A DNA stretch of 64,000 nt from Pleionea litopenaei. GTDB taxonomy: Bacteria > Pseudomonadota > Gammaproteobacteria > Enterobacterales > Kangiellaceae. The first letter of the stretch is position 1. The number at the start of each line of letters is the position of its first letter. A program made the translations under genes and the position numbers. This document shows positions 9,649 to 19,234 of the stretch, piece after piece. The DNA lies in contig NZ_CP133548.1 of the NCBI RefSeq assembly GCF_031198435.1, positions 3,196,001 through 3,260,000 on the forward strand, in the 5' to 3' direction. Under the pieces are notes generated by a model, which was not told where the DNA came from, ran no database searches, and was given only the letters and a program-made list of their open reading frames with translations.

Positions 9649-11727
9649 ATGAATCTCAGTGATTACCATATTTCAGAGTTGAATGGCGTTGGTCCCGCGG
9701 TCAGTGAAAAGCTGAGCCGTATGGGCATCGAAACCTGGCAAGATTTACTGTTTCATCTACCGTTACGTTACGAAGATCGTACCCGAGTTCTCCCAATTGC
9801 TGGGCTATCTCAAGGGCAATCCGCTCAGGTGTTAGTTAAGGTTGAGCACTCAGGAATTCGTTTTGGAAAGCGTCGAACTCTTATCTGCCGAGTCTCTGAT
9901 TCGAGTGGTTCCATGGATTTACGTTTCTTTTATTTTTCGAAAGCACAACAAAATCGTTTGCAACCTGGCCAGTGGTTATTGTGTTTTGGTGATGTCACCT
10001 ACGTTTCGGGGGTTGCGTCTATGGTTCATCCTGAAATGACTTGGGTGAAAGACCCTTCTCGGCCTCCTCTGAGCGATCAATTAACTCCAGTCTATCCGGT
10101 TACTGATGGCGTGAAACAGCCTTTGATGCGAAAGTTGACCGATCAAGTACTTGCTAAGTTGCACCATGATTCTTTACCTGAGCTGCTTCCCGAGACGATC
10201 AAGCATCACTTTCAAATGGATGATTTAGCCGCTGCTCTAAGGTTTGTGCATCGACCGCCAAGAGGAACGTCGCTGACCCAGTTAATCGATGGTGAGCACC
10301 CCGCACGGCAACGCCTAGCCATGGAAGAGTTGCTCGCTTTTCAATTGAGCATGTTGCGATTAAGAAATAAAGTGGTACGAGAAGATGCTTGGCCTTTGGC
10401 GGCTGCCAAACAATTAAACCAAGCCATGTTGCAGCAGCTTCCGTTTTCGCTAACCGGTGCTCAGGTTCGAGTGATTGACGAAATTGAACAAGATTTAAAA
10501 CAGCCGCACCCAATGTTGCGCCTTGTGCAAGGGGATGTCGGGGCGGGTAAAACGCTGGTCGCTGCAATGGCCGCGCTGCAGGCTATCGAACAAGGTTTCC
10601 AAGTCGCTTTAATGGCCCCTACGGAAATATTAGCGGAACAACATTGGAATAACTTTTCAGATTGGTTCTCGGCATTGGACATTCAATGTGGGTTCTTAGT
10701 CAGTAAACTTAAAGCGGGGGAACGCCGCGAAATGTTGAGTCAAATAGCCAGTGGTGAAGCACAACTGGTGGTCGGCACGCATGCGTTGTTTCAAGAGACG
10801 GTTGAGTTTTCTAAATTGACTTTGGTGATCGTCGATGAGCAACATAGATTTGGCGTGCACCAACGAATGGCGCTGAAAGAGAAAGGGCGTTATCAAGGTC
10901 GCGTGCCACATCAGTTGATCATGACTGCAACGCCCATACCTCGAACCTTGGCGATGACCGCTTACGCTGACCTAGAAACCTCGATTATTGATGAGCTGCC
11001 GCCTGGTAGAAAGCCAGTTCAAACCTTGGTGTTGCCTGACGCTCGGCGCGAGCAAGTGGTGGCAAGAGTGGAGCAGGCCTGTCGACGAGATAAAGCACAA
11101 GCCTATTGGGTTTGTACTTTGATTGATGAATCTGAAGAGTTACAAGCTCAAGCGGCCGAAGTAACCGCTGAACAGTTAGCCGTTAACATGCCGGAACTTT
11201 CGATTGGTTTGGTTCATGGGCGCCTAAAGCCGTTTGAAAAGCAGGCCATTATGGAGGGCTTTAAACAGGGCGACATTGATCTTTTGGTGGCGACAACGGT
11301 GATAGAAGTCGGTGTTGATGTACCCAATGCCAATTTAATGGTGATAGAGAATCCAGAACGACTGGGATTAGCCCAATTACATCAATTGCGTGGTCGGATT
11401 GGGCGAGGGCAACGAGAGAGTCATTGTGTTTTACTGTACCAAGCGCCTTTGTCGCGAAACGGGCAAGCTCGCTTAGAGATTATGCGCGAAACCAATGACG
11501 GTTTTAAGATTGCAGAGAAAGACTTGGAGATCCGCGGGCCAGGGGAAGTACTGGGAACCCGTCAAACGGGGTTATTGCAGTTTAAAATTGCTGACGTGAT
11601 GCGAGACCAAGTGCTATTGCCTAAAGTCCAGCAGGTCGCTCGCGAGCTATTGGCTCAGCAACCGGATACCGCCCAAGCACTGATAGCGCGTTGGATGAGT
11701 GGACGAGAAGAGTACGGCCAAGTTTAA
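9649..11727 (+). CDS. recG: ATP-dependent DNA helicase RecG
   Basis: Branch-migrating helicase that regresses stalled forks and processes recombination intermediates. N-terminal wedge/OB region (about 1-180, with the opening ELNGVGPAVSEKLSRMGI) is followed by superfamily 2 motor domains. Walker A GDVGAGKT is near residue 295 and the DEQH box near 395. TATPIPRTLAMT, ATTVIEVGVDVPNA and QLRGRIGRG are the later helicase motifs. Length of 692 equals that of E. coli RecG. The ATG at 9649 has only a weak ribosome site. It stands alone, with mdh beginning 252 bases downstream behind its own promoter. Confidence 0.97.
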   Translation: MNLSDYHISELNGVGPAVSEKLSRMGIETWQDLLFHLPLRYEDRTRVLPIAGLSQGQSAQVLVKVEHSGIRFGKRRTLICRVSDSSGSMDLRFFYFSKAQQNRLQPGQWLLCFGDVTYVSGVASMVHPEMTWVKDPSRPPLSDQLTPVYPVTDGVKQPLMRKLTDQVLAKLHHDSLPELLPETIKHHFQMDDLAAALRFVHRPPRGTSLTQLIDGEHPARQRLAMEELLAFQLSMLRLRNKVVREDAWPLAAAKQLNQAMLQQLPFSLTGAQVRVIDEIEQDLKQPHPMLRLVQGDVGAGKTLVAAMAALQAIEQGFQVALMAPTEILAEQHWNNFSDWFSALDIQCGFLVSKLKAGERREMLSQIASGEAQLVVGTHALFQETVEFSKLTLVIVDEQHRFGVHQRMALKEKGRYQGRVPHQLIMTATPIPRTLAMTAYADLETSIIDELPPGRKPVQTLVLPDARREQVVARVEQACRRDKAQAYWVCTLIDESEELQAQAAEVTAEQLAVNMPELSIGLVHGRLKPFEKQAIMEGFKQGDIDLLVATTVIEVGVDVPNANLMVIENPERLGLAQLHQLRGRIGRGQRESHCVLLYQAPLSRNGQARLEIMRETNDGFKIAEKDLEIRGPGEVLGTRQTGLLQFKIADVMRDQVLLPKVQQVARELLAQQPDTAQALIARWMSGREEYGQV

Positions 11728-11829
11728 ATGAGCCAGGTTACCACCCTGTAATTTTCCAATAAGTTGACTAAGCTTACACCCGTCGACTCGGTTGTTTATG
11801 ACCGGTCGTTATTGAAAGGTGCGACTTTA

Positions 11830-11865
11830 GTCGTGAGGATTGGATTACGCGAGATCCTAAGCGAC
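11830..11865. repeat. Imperfect inverted repeat upstream of mdh
   Basis: GTCG..AGGAT (11830-11840) is mirrored by ATCCT...CGAC (11854-11865). The right arm overlaps where the -35 region of the mdh promoter would sit, so it could be an operator. No regulator family was recognised from the half-sites. Confidence 0.3.
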
Positions 11866-11870
11866 AATTA

Positions 11871-11879
11871 TGCTAGAAT
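11871..11879 (+). promoter_or_regulatory. Extended -10 promoter element of mdh
   Basis: TGC-TAGAAT is an extended -10 box, followed by CCGGCGCC. The same form appears before kbl (TGC-TACAAT) and rapA (TGG-TAGAAT) in this window, which raises confidence. The untranslated leader to the mdh ATG would be about 95 bases. Confidence 0.5.
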
Positions 11880-11979
11880 CCGGCGCCGTTATTACATGAA
11901 TCTGTTGCCAGCACAAATTCGCTGTTTTGGCTAAGTTGTTGGCAGCGCTTTTTTGAGATTAATTCAAGAGGAAATCGGG

Positions 11980-12960
11980 ATGAAACAACCAGTTCGCGTT
12001 GCAGTCACCGGCGCTGCGGGTCAAATCGGCTACGCTTTATTGTTTCGAATTGCATCAGGTGCAATGCTTGGAAACGACCAACCAGTAATTCTTCAATTGT
12101 TAGATATCACTCCTGCTATGGATGCGCTTCAAGGCGTTAAAATGGAGCTTGACGATTGCGCTTTCCCTTTATTGGCCGATGTCATTTGCTCTGATGATCC
12201 AAATGTTGCTTTTAAAGATGCTGACTACGCATTGTTAGTTGGTGCTCGTCCACGTGGACCAGGTATGGAGCGTAAAGATTTGCTAGAAGCCAATGCAGCG
12301 ATTTTCTCGGTGCAAGGGAAAGCATTAAATGATTACGCGAGCAAAAACGTAAAAGTGTTGGTTGTTGGCAACCCAGCAAATACCAATGCATTAATTGCAC
12401 AGCGTAATGCTCCTGATCTTGACCCTCGTAACTTTACGGCGATGACACGTCTCGATCACAATCGAGCATTGAGCCAGTTAGCGCAAAAAACTGACAACGC
12501 AGTGACTGCTGCGACACACATGACAATTTGGGGTAACCACTCTTCGACTCAGTTCCCCGATCTATTTCATGCAAAAGTTAATGGCGCGACTGCAATTGAG
12601 CAGGTTGAACAAGATTGGTATGAGAATGACTTTATTCCTACCGTTCAACAACGCGGAGCGGCGATCATTAAAGCGCGTGGTGCTTCATCGGCAGCGTCAG
12701 CAGCCAATGCAGCGATTGATCACATGCGTGATTGGGCACTAGGCTCGCAAGACAATGATTGGGTCAGCATGGCGGTTTATTCTGACGGTTCTTACGGTAT
12801 TCAAGAGGGTCTCATTTTCTCTTTCCCTTGCGAATGCAAAAACGGCGACTGGTCAATTGTTCAAGGCCTAGAAATTAATGAGTTCAGTAAAGCGAAGCTT
12901 GCTGAGACAGAAAAAGAGCTTGCTGAAGAGCGTGACGCAGTGAGTCACTTGCTACCTTAA
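11980..12960 (+). CDS. mdh: Malate dehydrogenase (NAD, type 2)
   Basis: Oxidises malate to oxaloacetate with NAD in the TCA cycle. The Rossmann motif [16 protein letters not shown] is at residues 9-24. [34 protein letters not shown] (mobile loop with substrate arginines) and MTRLDHNRA mark the group with cytosolic-type MDH rather than the E. coli type. The catalytic His lies in [13 protein letters not shown]. The ATG at 11980 is chosen because AAGAGGAA sits six bases upstream; an in-frame earlier start at 11953 lacks this. The product is 326 residues, normal for the group. A terminator follows. Confidence 0.95.
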   Translation: MKQPVRVAVTGAAGQIGYALLFRIASGAMLGNDQPVILQLLDITPAMDALQGVKMELDDCAFPLLADVICSDDPNVAFKDADYALLVGARPRGPGMERKDLLEANAAIFSVQGKALNDYASKNVKVLVVGNPANTNALIAQRNAPDLDPRNFTAMTRLDHNRALSQLAQKTDNAVTAATHMTIWGNHSSTQFPDLFHAKVNGATAIEQVEQDWYENDFIPTVQQRGAAIIKARGASSAASAANAAIDHMRDWALGSQDNDWVSMAVYSDGSYGIQEGLIFSFPCECKNGDWSIVQGLEINEFSKAKLAETEKELAEERDAVSHLLP

Positions 12961-12984
12961 TTGCTTGTCAAATTGCTCTAGTTT

Positions 12985-13009
12985 AAAGGCCGCATTTGCG
13001 GCCTTTTTT
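12985..13009 (+). terminator. Rho-independent terminator of mdh
   Basis: GC-rich stem AAGGCCGC/GCGGCCTT with a short loop, followed by a run of six T residues, 25 bases after the mdh stop. Confidence 0.88.
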
Positions 13010-13036
13010 ATTGTTGCTCGTTTTTATTGTTGCTCG
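13005..13036 (+). repeat. Perfect 16-bp tandem duplication
   Basis: TTTTTATTGTTGCTCG occurs twice head to tail (13005-13020 and 13021-13036). The first copy begins in the T-tract of the mdh terminator. It looks like a slippage duplication with no coding role. Confidence 0.75.
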
Positions 13037-13278
13037 GCTCACGTGAGCCTGTTTATTGGGTTCTAGAAGGGTAACTTTCAGGTTAGTATCAGGCATGGAC
13101 GTTTTGACTAAGAAATAACGAATTTGACCTATTGGAGCGAAAGTCTAATTCTAACCCTATGAATTTTAAGCACTTAATTTTTGGCCGCTGAATTGCATTA
13201 GGGTAGTTGTTCTTTCTAAACCATGGTCTTTTAAACATTGAGTTTTAACTCAACGACGCTAGCCTAAGAGGGTAATTG
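13037..13278. other. Non-coding stretch between mdh and yccF
   Basis: The whole mdh-yccF gap is 318 bases, the longest in the window. Besides the terminator and tandem duplication it holds a perfect 14-bp palindrome, GGCTCACGTGAGCC (13036-13049), not followed by a T-tract, and AT-rich DNA before yccF. No convincing ORF, RNA gene or complete promoter was seen. Confidence 0.6.
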
Positions 13279-13671
13279 ATGAGTTTATTGATGAATATTT
13301 TATGGATAATCCTGGGTGGATTTTGGGTGTTCCTTGGTTACCTTTCCGGTGGAATTGCTTTGTGTTTTACCATCATAGGTATTCCTTGGGGGTTTCAGTG
13401 TTTTAAGTTAGCGATTTTCTCATTGTTTCCGTTTGGCAGCGATACGCGAGCGCGTATTCAAGAACCGAGTAGCGAGACGTTAAATTTATTAGCCAATATT
13501 GTTTGGTTAATATTTGGTGGCATTTGGGTGGTTTTAGGTCATTTGTTTTGGGGAATTGCTCTATGCTTCACGATTATTGGCATTCCTTTTGGCTTGCAGC
13601 ACTTTAAAATGATGCGGTTAGGCTTTACGCCATTTGGTCGCGAAATTTATGATCCAGAAGCTTATGCTTAA
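13279..13671 (+). CDS. yccF: YccF family inner-membrane protein
   Basis: Small integral membrane protein of the YccF (DUF307) family, function unknown. It is built from two similar halves: NILWIILGGFWVFLGYL with GIALCFTIIGIPWGFQ, then NIVWLIFGGIWVVLGHL with GIALCFTIIGIPFGLQ. Each half ends near a (F/T)PFG motif, so about four membrane segments result from an internal duplication. ATG at 13279 has AAGAGGG six bases upstream; a TTG at 13276 is unlikely. It overlaps the convergent coiled-coil gene by four bases. Confidence 0.88.
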   Translation: MSLLMNILWIILGGFWVFLGYLSGGIALCFTIIGIPWGFQCFKLAIFSLFPFGSDTRARIQEPSSETLNLLANIVWLIFGGIWVVLGHLFWGIALCFTIIGIPFGLQHFKMMRLGFTPFGREIYDPEAYA

Positions 13672-15017
13672 GTTGGCTCACACAATTCTTTGATTTGCTC
13701 TTCAACGGCAAGACGTTTCTTAACTAACTCTTGCCGTTTGTTTCGAGCACCACTGTCTTCTTGGCCATTCAGTTCACTAATTTCCACTTCGATGCGATAG
13801 ATTTCTCCGGCCAGAACGCACAACTTTTCATCTAATTCAGAGGCTGACTCTTCAACGTATTTACGGTGCAATGCGAGCAACTGGTGATCTCGGGCGGCCA
13901 AAAAAGATAGGGCATCTTGGTTGGATAGCTTAAGCTGTTTTAGGTCGGAGTTTAATTGTTTTTCACGAGACTGAAGAATCACGATGCGCGTCGATTGATC
14001 TTGAAACTTACGGGTCATCGCTAGAAAATCACCAATAATTTCTTTGCCGTTATTGAGTTCATTACCTAAGTGTTCGATGAACAATTTTGCTTCGTCGAGC
14101 ATCCGAGTGTAACGCTTATTATTGGCCAGAACTTGATCGCGATCGAGAGTTTCTCCTGATTCGTAATTATTTCGATTGGCATCAACCACGTTATAATGTT
14201 CATTCACTGCTTGCGTTACATCGTCTTGATGTTTTAATGCATTCTCAAAATTTTCCATTAAGTTCATGCCCTTCTCGTAGGCTAAACGAATGGCTTTTAC
14301 TTCATCTTCTAGTTGATTGGCGGTATCACTGGTGGTAATACCCGAGAGTTCACCAAAGGCTTCCATTGAGTTATTCAACTCTTCAAGCAAAGCATTGAGC
14401 TTATCTTCGTCCATACCATCGTCGATGATGTCGGATAAACGTAACGCAAGCGAGCGAATGGTTTCTTTGCTCTTTTGCAGAGTGATCAAAAGCTCATCGT
14501 ATAAATTTCGATAATGACTGTCTTCATGTTGATGCTGCTCACGATGATGCGGTGACGCGCTCGTTGGCTCTGTCGCGGCCGCCTTCGACAGCGGACGGAG
14601 TGATTCCAACTGTTGTTCAAATGACTCGAGTAATTCTGTACTGGCTATCGGGTTTTGAAAGTGTTCTTGGTCAAAGGTTAGTAGTTTGTAGCGTAAGTGA
14701 TAAATCCATTGTTTTAGCGAATCAGTATCGACCTCTGAATCAATCGACTGCTCAGGAAATTCCTCGGCAAATATCTGCTGAAGCTGTTCAAGTTGATTGT
14801 CAAAGTAGTTCTGTGATGAGTCGTCGGGCGCTTCATCGGATGCCCGTTGCTCGACCATCTGGCGCTTCAATCGAGCGTGATCTCGCCGCGTCGCCATGTA
14901 GTTTTTTCGCAAGCGTTTTAACTCGCGAAAAGAAAACCATAAACCAGCACCTAACACCAAGTTAAGTAGGACCGCCAGTTCTAGCCCAATAAGGAGAGGG
15001 AAGGCATTGCCATTCAT
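13668..15017 (-). CDS. Membrane-anchored coiled-coil protein of unknown function
   Basis: No family recognised. Residues 8-30 form a single N-terminal membrane segment (LLIGLELAVLLNLVLGAGLW) followed by a basic patch, so the rest most likely faces the cytoplasm. After an acidic Asp/Ser-rich linker (about 55-75) there are long heptad-like stretches: about 165-225, 235-320 and 330-445, rich in Leu, Glu, Lys and Gln. Two His-rich bases (HHREQHQHEDSH) occur near 153-164. The architecture recalls RmuC-like or chemotaxis-signalling-like scaffolds, but no nuclease or signalling motif is visible. It is divergent from kbl and stands alone. Confidence 0.75.
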   Translation of the reverse strand: MNGNAFPLLIGLELAVLLNLVLGAGLWFSFRELKRLRKNYMATRRDHARLKRQMVEQRASDEAPDDSSQNYFDNQLEQLQQIFAEEFPEQSIDSEVDTDSLKQWIYHLRYKLLTFDQEHFQNPIASTELLESFEQQLESLRPLSKAAATEPTSASPHHREQHQHEDSHYRNLYDELLITLQKSKETIRSLALRLSDIIDDGMDEDKLNALLEELNNSMEAFGELSGITTSDTANQLEDEVKAIRLAYEKGMNLMENFENALKHQDDVTQAVNEHYNVVDANRNNYESGETLDRDQVLANNKRYTRMLDEAKLFIEHLGNELNNGKEIIGDFLAMTRKFQDQSTRIVILQSREKQLNSDLKQLKLSNQDALSFLAARDHQLLALHRKYVEESASELDEKLCVLAGEIYRIEVEISELNGQEDSGARNKRQELVKKRLAVEEQIKELCEPT

Positions 15018-15139
15018 CGTAACAACTTGAAATAATTGAAATCTTTATCAAGTATAGACAACAAATCTCAAAGTGGTGGTGTTCGTTAGTGGGGGCGATT
15101 GGTCCGACAGGTTTGTATGGCGAGTTGAGGCCAAGAATA

Positions 15140-15148
15140 TGCTACAAT
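15140..15148 (+). promoter_or_regulatory. Extended -10 promoter element of the kbl-tdh operon
   Basis: TGC-TACAAT, 33 bases before the kbl ATG. No good -35 box is present at 17 bp, as expected for an extended -10 promoter. Confidence 0.45.
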
Positions 15149-15181
15149 TCGGCTAATTTCGACTGACAGGAATAAGGTGTA

Positions 15182-16375
15182 ATGAAACAAGATTTTTACC
15201 AACAGCTGCAGCAACAGATAGCAGAACTTCACGAGGAAGGGTTGTACAAAGAAGAGCGAGTCATCGACTCTCAGCAGCAAGCCGATATTCATGTAACCAC
15301 TGGCCAAAACGTATTGAATTTTTGTGCGAACAATTATCTTGGGTTAGCCAATGATCCCGCTCTGATCGAAGCCGGAAAGAAAGGACTCGATAAGTGGGGT
15401 TTTGGTATGGCATCCGTGCGCTTCATTTGCGGTACACAAGCCGTACATAAAGAGCTGGAGCAACGAATCAGTCAATTTCTTGGCATGGAAGATACCATTT
15501 TGTATCCCTCTTGTTTTGATGCCAATGGCGGATTATTTGAAACGCTTTTAGGTCCAGAAGATGCTGTCGTGTCTGATGCGTTAAATCATGCGTCGATCAT
15601 CGATGGAATTCGTTTGTGTAAAGCGAAGCGATATCGATATGCCAATAACGATATGGCGGAATTAGAAGCCCAACTTAAACAAGCCCGCGCAGATGGTGCT
15701 AAAAATATCATTATCGCGACCGATGGCGTGTTTTCGATGGATGGCTATATCGCCAATCTTCCGGCCATTTGTGACCTAGCTGACGCCCATGGGGCATTAG
15801 TGATGGTGGATGATTGCCATGCTGTTGGATTTATTGGTGATAAGGGACGTGGTACTCATGAGTATTGTGATGTCATGGGGCGTGTCGATATTATCACCGG
15901 TACCCTAGGTAAGGCGCTGGGTGGCGCATCGGGTGGCTATACTTCAGGTAAAAAAGAAGTGATTGAGTGGTTGCGTCAACGTTCGCGCCCTTATTTATTC
16001 TCAAATACCTTGGCTCCGGTCATTGCTGAAGCTTCATTAACGGTTTTAGACATGTTGGAGCAAGGCGATGAGTTACGAGTGAAACTGCGAAGAAATGCAG
16101 AACACTTCCGTAGCAAGATGACCGAACTTGGGTTTAATTTATTGCCAGGCGAGCATCCGATTATTCCGGTGATGATCGGTGATGCGGCGCTGGCAAAATC
16201 GTTTGCCGATAAAATGTTAGAAGAAGGTGTTTATGTGGTTGGGTTTAGTTTCCCTGTGGTACCGAAAGGCCAAGCACGTATTCGCACACAAATGTCAGCT
16301 GCGCATGAGTTACATCATATCGACAAAGCGGTTGCCGCATTTGAAAAAGTAGGCAAAGCGTTAAATATTATCTAG
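15182..16375 (+). CDS. kbl: Glycine C-acetyltransferase (2-amino-3-ketobutyrate CoA ligase)
   Basis: PLP enzyme that splits 2-amino-3-ketobutyrate with CoA into glycine and acetyl-CoA, the second step of threonine breakdown. [39 protein letters not shown] and [21 protein letters not shown] are typical of the alpha-oxoamine synthase family. The PLP lysine is in [15 protein letters not shown]. The length of 397 matches E. coli Kbl. It lies 89 bases before tdh, whose product supplies its substrate, so the pair is a threonine-degradation operon. Confidence 0.96.
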   Translation: MKQDFYQQLQQQIAELHEEGLYKEERVIDSQQQADIHVTTGQNVLNFCANNYLGLANDPALIEAGKKGLDKWGFGMASVRFICGTQAVHKELEQRISQFLGMEDTILYPSCFDANGGLFETLLGPEDAVVSDALNHASIIDGIRLCKAKRYRYANNDMAELEAQLKQARADGAKNIIIATDGVFSMDGYIANLPAICDLADAHGALVMVDDCHAVGFIGDKGRGTHEYCDVMGRVDIITGTLGKALGGASGGYTSGKKEVIEWLRQRSRPYLFSNTLAPVIAEASLTVLDMLEQGDELRVKLRRNAEHFRSKMTELGFNLLPGEHPIIPVMIGDAALAKSFADKMLEEGVYVVGFSFPVVPKGQARIRTQMSAAHELHHIDKAVAAFEKVGKALNII

Positions 16376-16464
16376 ACCTGTATGCAATCAAGCGCAGTTT
16401 TTTATCCAATTAAATCGTCTTTGGTGGTTGCCAAAGACGTGCAATCAACGGGCGGAAGCAACAC

Positions 16465-17496
16465 ATGAAAACACTTACCAAAGCAAAATCAGAGCCTGGC
16501 ATTTGGATGACTGATCAACCACGTCCCGCAGTCGGACATAACGACGTATTGATCAAAATCCGTAAAACGGCCATTTGTGGCACTGACATGCATATTTATA
16601 ATTGGGACGACTGGTCGCAAAAAACCATTCCGGTTCCGATGGTTGTTGGGCACGAGTTCGTTGGCGAGGTTGCCGAGGTTGGTCAAGAGGTTAAAGGCTT
16701 TAAAGTCGGCGATAGAGTGTCAGGTGAAGGGCACATTACTTGTGGGCATTGCCGTAACTGTCGCGCAGGGCGTCGTCATTTGTGCCGTAATACCGTTGGT
16801 GTTGGTGTTAATCGTGCGGGCGCGTTTGCTGAATACTTAGCCATTCCGGCTGAAAACGCCTTTAAAATTCCTGATGATATCTCTGATGATCTTGCGTCTA
16901 TTTTTGACCCTTTTGGTAATGCGGTGCATACGGCATTATCGTTTGATCTGGTTGGTGAAGATGTGTTGATAACCGGCGCTGGACCGATTGGAATCATGGC
17001 GGCAGCTGTGTGTCGTCATGTCGGTGCGCGCCATGTTGTGATTACCGATGTGAATGAATACCGTCTTGAGCTAGCCACCAAAATGGGCGCGACTCGGGCT
17101 GTCAATGTCGCCAAAGAATCCTTAAAAGACACCATGAATGAGCTTGGGATGACCGAAGGGTTTGATGTCGGTTTAGAAATGTCTGGTGTGCCGTCGGCGT
17201 TCCAGCAAATGCTCAATACGATGAACCATGGTGGCAAGATTGCCATGTTAGGCATTCCTCCAGGTGAAATGGGGATTGATTGGAACCAGGTGATTTTCAA
17301 AGGTTTGGTGATAAAAGGTATCTATGGTCGTGAGATGTATGAAACTTGGTACAAGATGGTGAGCATGTTGCAGTCTGGGCTAGACATTTCTCCGATCATT
17401 ACTCACCGCTATTCAGTGGATGAATTCCAGAATGGGTTTGATGCGATGGGCTCGGGCCAGTCTGGCAAAGTGGTCTTGGATTGGACTGGCGCATGA
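16465..17496 (+). CDS. tdh: L-threonine 3-dehydrogenase
   Basis: Zinc- and NAD-dependent enzyme that oxidises threonine to 2-amino-3-ketobutyrate for Kbl. Catalytic zinc ligands are in [10 protein letters not shown] and GHEFVGE; the structural zinc site is [15 protein letters not shown] (about residues 93-107). The Rossmann nucleotide-binding motif is [15 protein letters not shown]. The 343 residues equal the usual length. Its stop overlaps the start of the ElaA-like gene (ATGA at 17493-17496), so translation is coupled. Confidence 0.96.
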   Translation: MKTLTKAKSEPGIWMTDQPRPAVGHNDVLIKIRKTAICGTDMHIYNWDDWSQKTIPVPMVVGHEFVGEVAEVGQEVKGFKVGDRVSGEGHITCGHCRNCRAGRRHLCRNTVGVGVNRAGAFAEYLAIPAENAFKIPDDISDDLASIFDPFGNAVHTALSFDLVGEDVLITGAGPIGIMAAAVCRHVGARHVVITDVNEYRLELATKMGATRAVNVAKESLKDTMNELGMTEGFDVGLEMSGVPSAFQQMLNTMNHGGKIAMLGIPPGEMGIDWNQVIFKGLVIKGIYGREMYETWYKMVSMLQSGLDISPIITHRYSVDEFQNGFDAMGSGQSGKVVLDWTGA

Positions 17497-17984
17497 GTCA
17501 AGACGCTGAGCCTAAAGAATCCGTCGCGGTAACATGGCAATGGGCAAACTATTCTGATTTAACTCGAGATCAGCTGTTAGCTGCTTTAGCATTGCGGCAA
17601 GATGTTTTTATTGTTGAGCAAAATTGCCCTTTTCACGACATCGATGGACTCGACCAGCAGGCGCTTCACTTACTCGGTTGGTTTGATGGTCGTTTGATTG
17701 CAACATTGCGTTTGTTTCCTCAGTTTGAGGAATACAACAATCGATGTTCGATAGGTCGTATTTGTACTCATCGTGACTTCCGTCGCTTCGGTGTGGGGCG
17801 TGAACTGGTAGCAGAAGGTTTGGCTTATATTGATCAGCATTGGCCAGAGCAAGAAACAGAGATTGGCGCTCAGTTGTATTTAGAGCGCTTTTATCAAAGC
17901 TTTGGTTTTCAACGTTCATCGGATGTTTACGACGAAGATGGCATTGACCATATCCATATGATTCGGTCAGCACAAGGTAATTAA
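17493..17984 (+). CDS. GNAT acetyltransferase, ElaA family
   Basis: GNAT-fold N-acetyltransferase resembling ElaA; substrate unknown. The early block [15 protein letters not shown] with [14 protein letters not shown] is the ElaA signature, [18 protein letters not shown] is the acetyl-CoA loop, and [28 protein letters not shown] is split over the C-terminal end. The ATG at 17493 overlaps the tdh stop as ATGA and is preferred over the TTG at 17481. The rhomboid gene starts five bases after it. Its place in a threonine-catabolism operon may be historical rather than functional. Confidence 0.85.
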   Translation: MSQDAEPKESVAVTWQWANYSDLTRDQLLAALALRQDVFIVEQNCPFHDIDGLDQQALHLLGWFDGRLIATLRLFPQFEEYNNRCSIGRICTHRDFRRFGVGRELVAEGLAYIDQHWPEQETEIGAQLYLERFYQSFGFQRSSDVYDEDGIDHIHMIRSAQGN

Positions 17985-17989
17985 AGTCT

Positions 17990-18880
17990 ATGAGTGATTG
18001 GTATGTTGTGGGAGCCGTTCCTTCGCAACGAGCTGCACTTGCTGTTTGTGACTTTTTGACCGCTCAAAAAATATCAGCACAGCCCACTCAATATGCTGAA
18101 CAAATAGTTATCGTGGTGAACAACGAAGCAGACTTGGAGCCTGCAAAACGAGTCCTGGAAGAGTTTTTAAATCATCCAAATGACCCGCGCTTTCTTGCCG
18201 CATCCTGGCAAACCGGCAAGTCAATCAGGAGCACATCGAAAGCCAATGGGACGAGTATTTGGCGGCAGTTGTGGCGTTCATCTGGTTGGGTGACGAGAAT
18301 AGTGAGCGTGCTTGCTATTTTAGTTACTTTACTTATTTTGTTCGTTAATAATCAGCTAATTTATTGGTTTAATTTTAATCTGGAGCAGATTGCATCAGGA
18401 CAAATCTTTCGACTTATTACGCCAATATTTATGCACTTTCCGGTATTTGGCTCTTGGTGGATGCACTTGGTGTTTAATCTGGTTTGGTGGTGGTGGTTAG
18501 GTGGTCGAATTGAGCAGCAAGTCGGCAGCGCAACACTCACTTATCATGTTGCTATAATTGCACTGGCTTCAAACTTGGCGCAGTCTTGGGCGACGGTAGA
18601 AGAGGGCGTTTTTGGCGGATTGTCGGGTGTTTGCCTAGGCGCTGCAAGTTATATGATCCTGCGACATCAATTACAGACTAAATTTCAATCAAGCTTACCG
18701 CTTAGTGCTCTTTTGGGCTTGGGTATATACATTGCCATTGGCTTCACAGGAATATTAGGATCGACGGCTAATGCTGCGCATTGTGTCGGCTTCTTGACGG
18801 GTATGGTTCTCGCGTTGCTTGATGTAAAAGTGTTTCATTTAAAATTACGTTCTGTGAATCGTAGCGCAATCGACGCTTAA
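17990..18880 (+). CDS. glpG: Rhomboid intramembrane serine protease, GlpG type
   Basis: Cleaves membrane-embedded substrates within the inner membrane. A soluble N-terminal domain (about 1-75) precedes a six-helix membrane core. HLVFNLVWWWWLGGRIE (about 159-175) corresponds to the conserved GlpG segment. The catalytic pair is visible: Ser212 in FGGLSGVCLG and His264 in NAAHCVGFLTG. Length of 296 is close to E. coli GlpG (276). It is followed 19 bases later by glpE, the partner it also has in E. coli, although there glpE comes first. Confidence 0.93.
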   Translation: MSDWYVVGAVPSQRAALAVCDFLTAQKISAQPTQYAEQIVIVVNNEADLEPAKRVLEEFLNHPNDPRFLAASWQTGKSIRSTSKANGTSIWRQLWRSSGWVTRIVSVLAILVTLLILFVNNQLIYWFNFNLEQIASGQIFRLITPIFMHFPVFGSWWMHLVFNLVWWWWLGGRIEQQVGSATLTYHVAIIALASNLAQSWATVEEGVFGGLSGVCLGAASYMILRHQLQTKFQSSLPLSALLGLGIYIAIGFTGILGSTANAAHCVGFLTGMVLALLDVKVFHLKLRSVNRSAIDA

Positions 18881-18899
18881 AGAATGGAGAAGAATAAAC

Positions 18900-19220
18900 G
18901 TGTTTAAACGCATTGCTATCGTTGAAGCCAATCGCTTGCAACAAGAGGCGGAAGCTCAGGTTGTCGATATTCGCGATCCACAATCGTATGCTTTGGGACA
19001 TATTGAAGGTTCGATTCGCGTCGACAACCAATCGCTGCCAACATTTTTAGACAGCGCCGATAAAAATAAGCCATTGGTGGTGGTGTGTTACCACGGAAAC
19101 TCTAGCCAGCAAGCGGCGGAGTTTTTTAACCAACAGGGCTTTCATGATGTTTACAGTATGGATGGTGGTTTTGAAGCTTGGAAGCTACAGTACCCTTATG
19201 CAGAGAGCGACTCTAATTAA
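18900..19220 (+). CDS. glpE: Thiosulfate sulfurtransferase GlpE
   Basis: Single-domain rhodanese that transfers sulfane sulfur from thiosulfate to cyanide or thiols. The active Cys63 lies in VVVCYHGNSSQQAA. VVDIRDPQSYALGHIEGS is the CH2 motif region. At 106 residues it matches E. coli GlpE (108). The start codon is GTG, supported by GGAGAAG eight bases upstream. It is the last gene of the kbl-tdh-elaA-glpG-glpE run and faces the FliL-like gene. Confidence 0.93.
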   Translation: MFKRIAIVEANRLQQEAEAQVVDIRDPQSYALGHIEGSIRVDNQSLPTFLDSADKNKPLVVVCYHGNSSQQAAEFFNQQGFHDVYSMDGGFEAWKLQYPYAESDSN

Positions 19221-19234
19221 AGAACACGGACTAA

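Noticed and set aside
13036-13049. Palindrome as a second mdh terminator
   Set aside because: No T-tract follows and there is no loop in the perfect palindrome.
14087-14965. Plus-strand ORFs inside the coiled-coil gene
   Set aside because: Low-complexity shadows of the minus-strand gene, with no ribosome sites and no recognisable domains.
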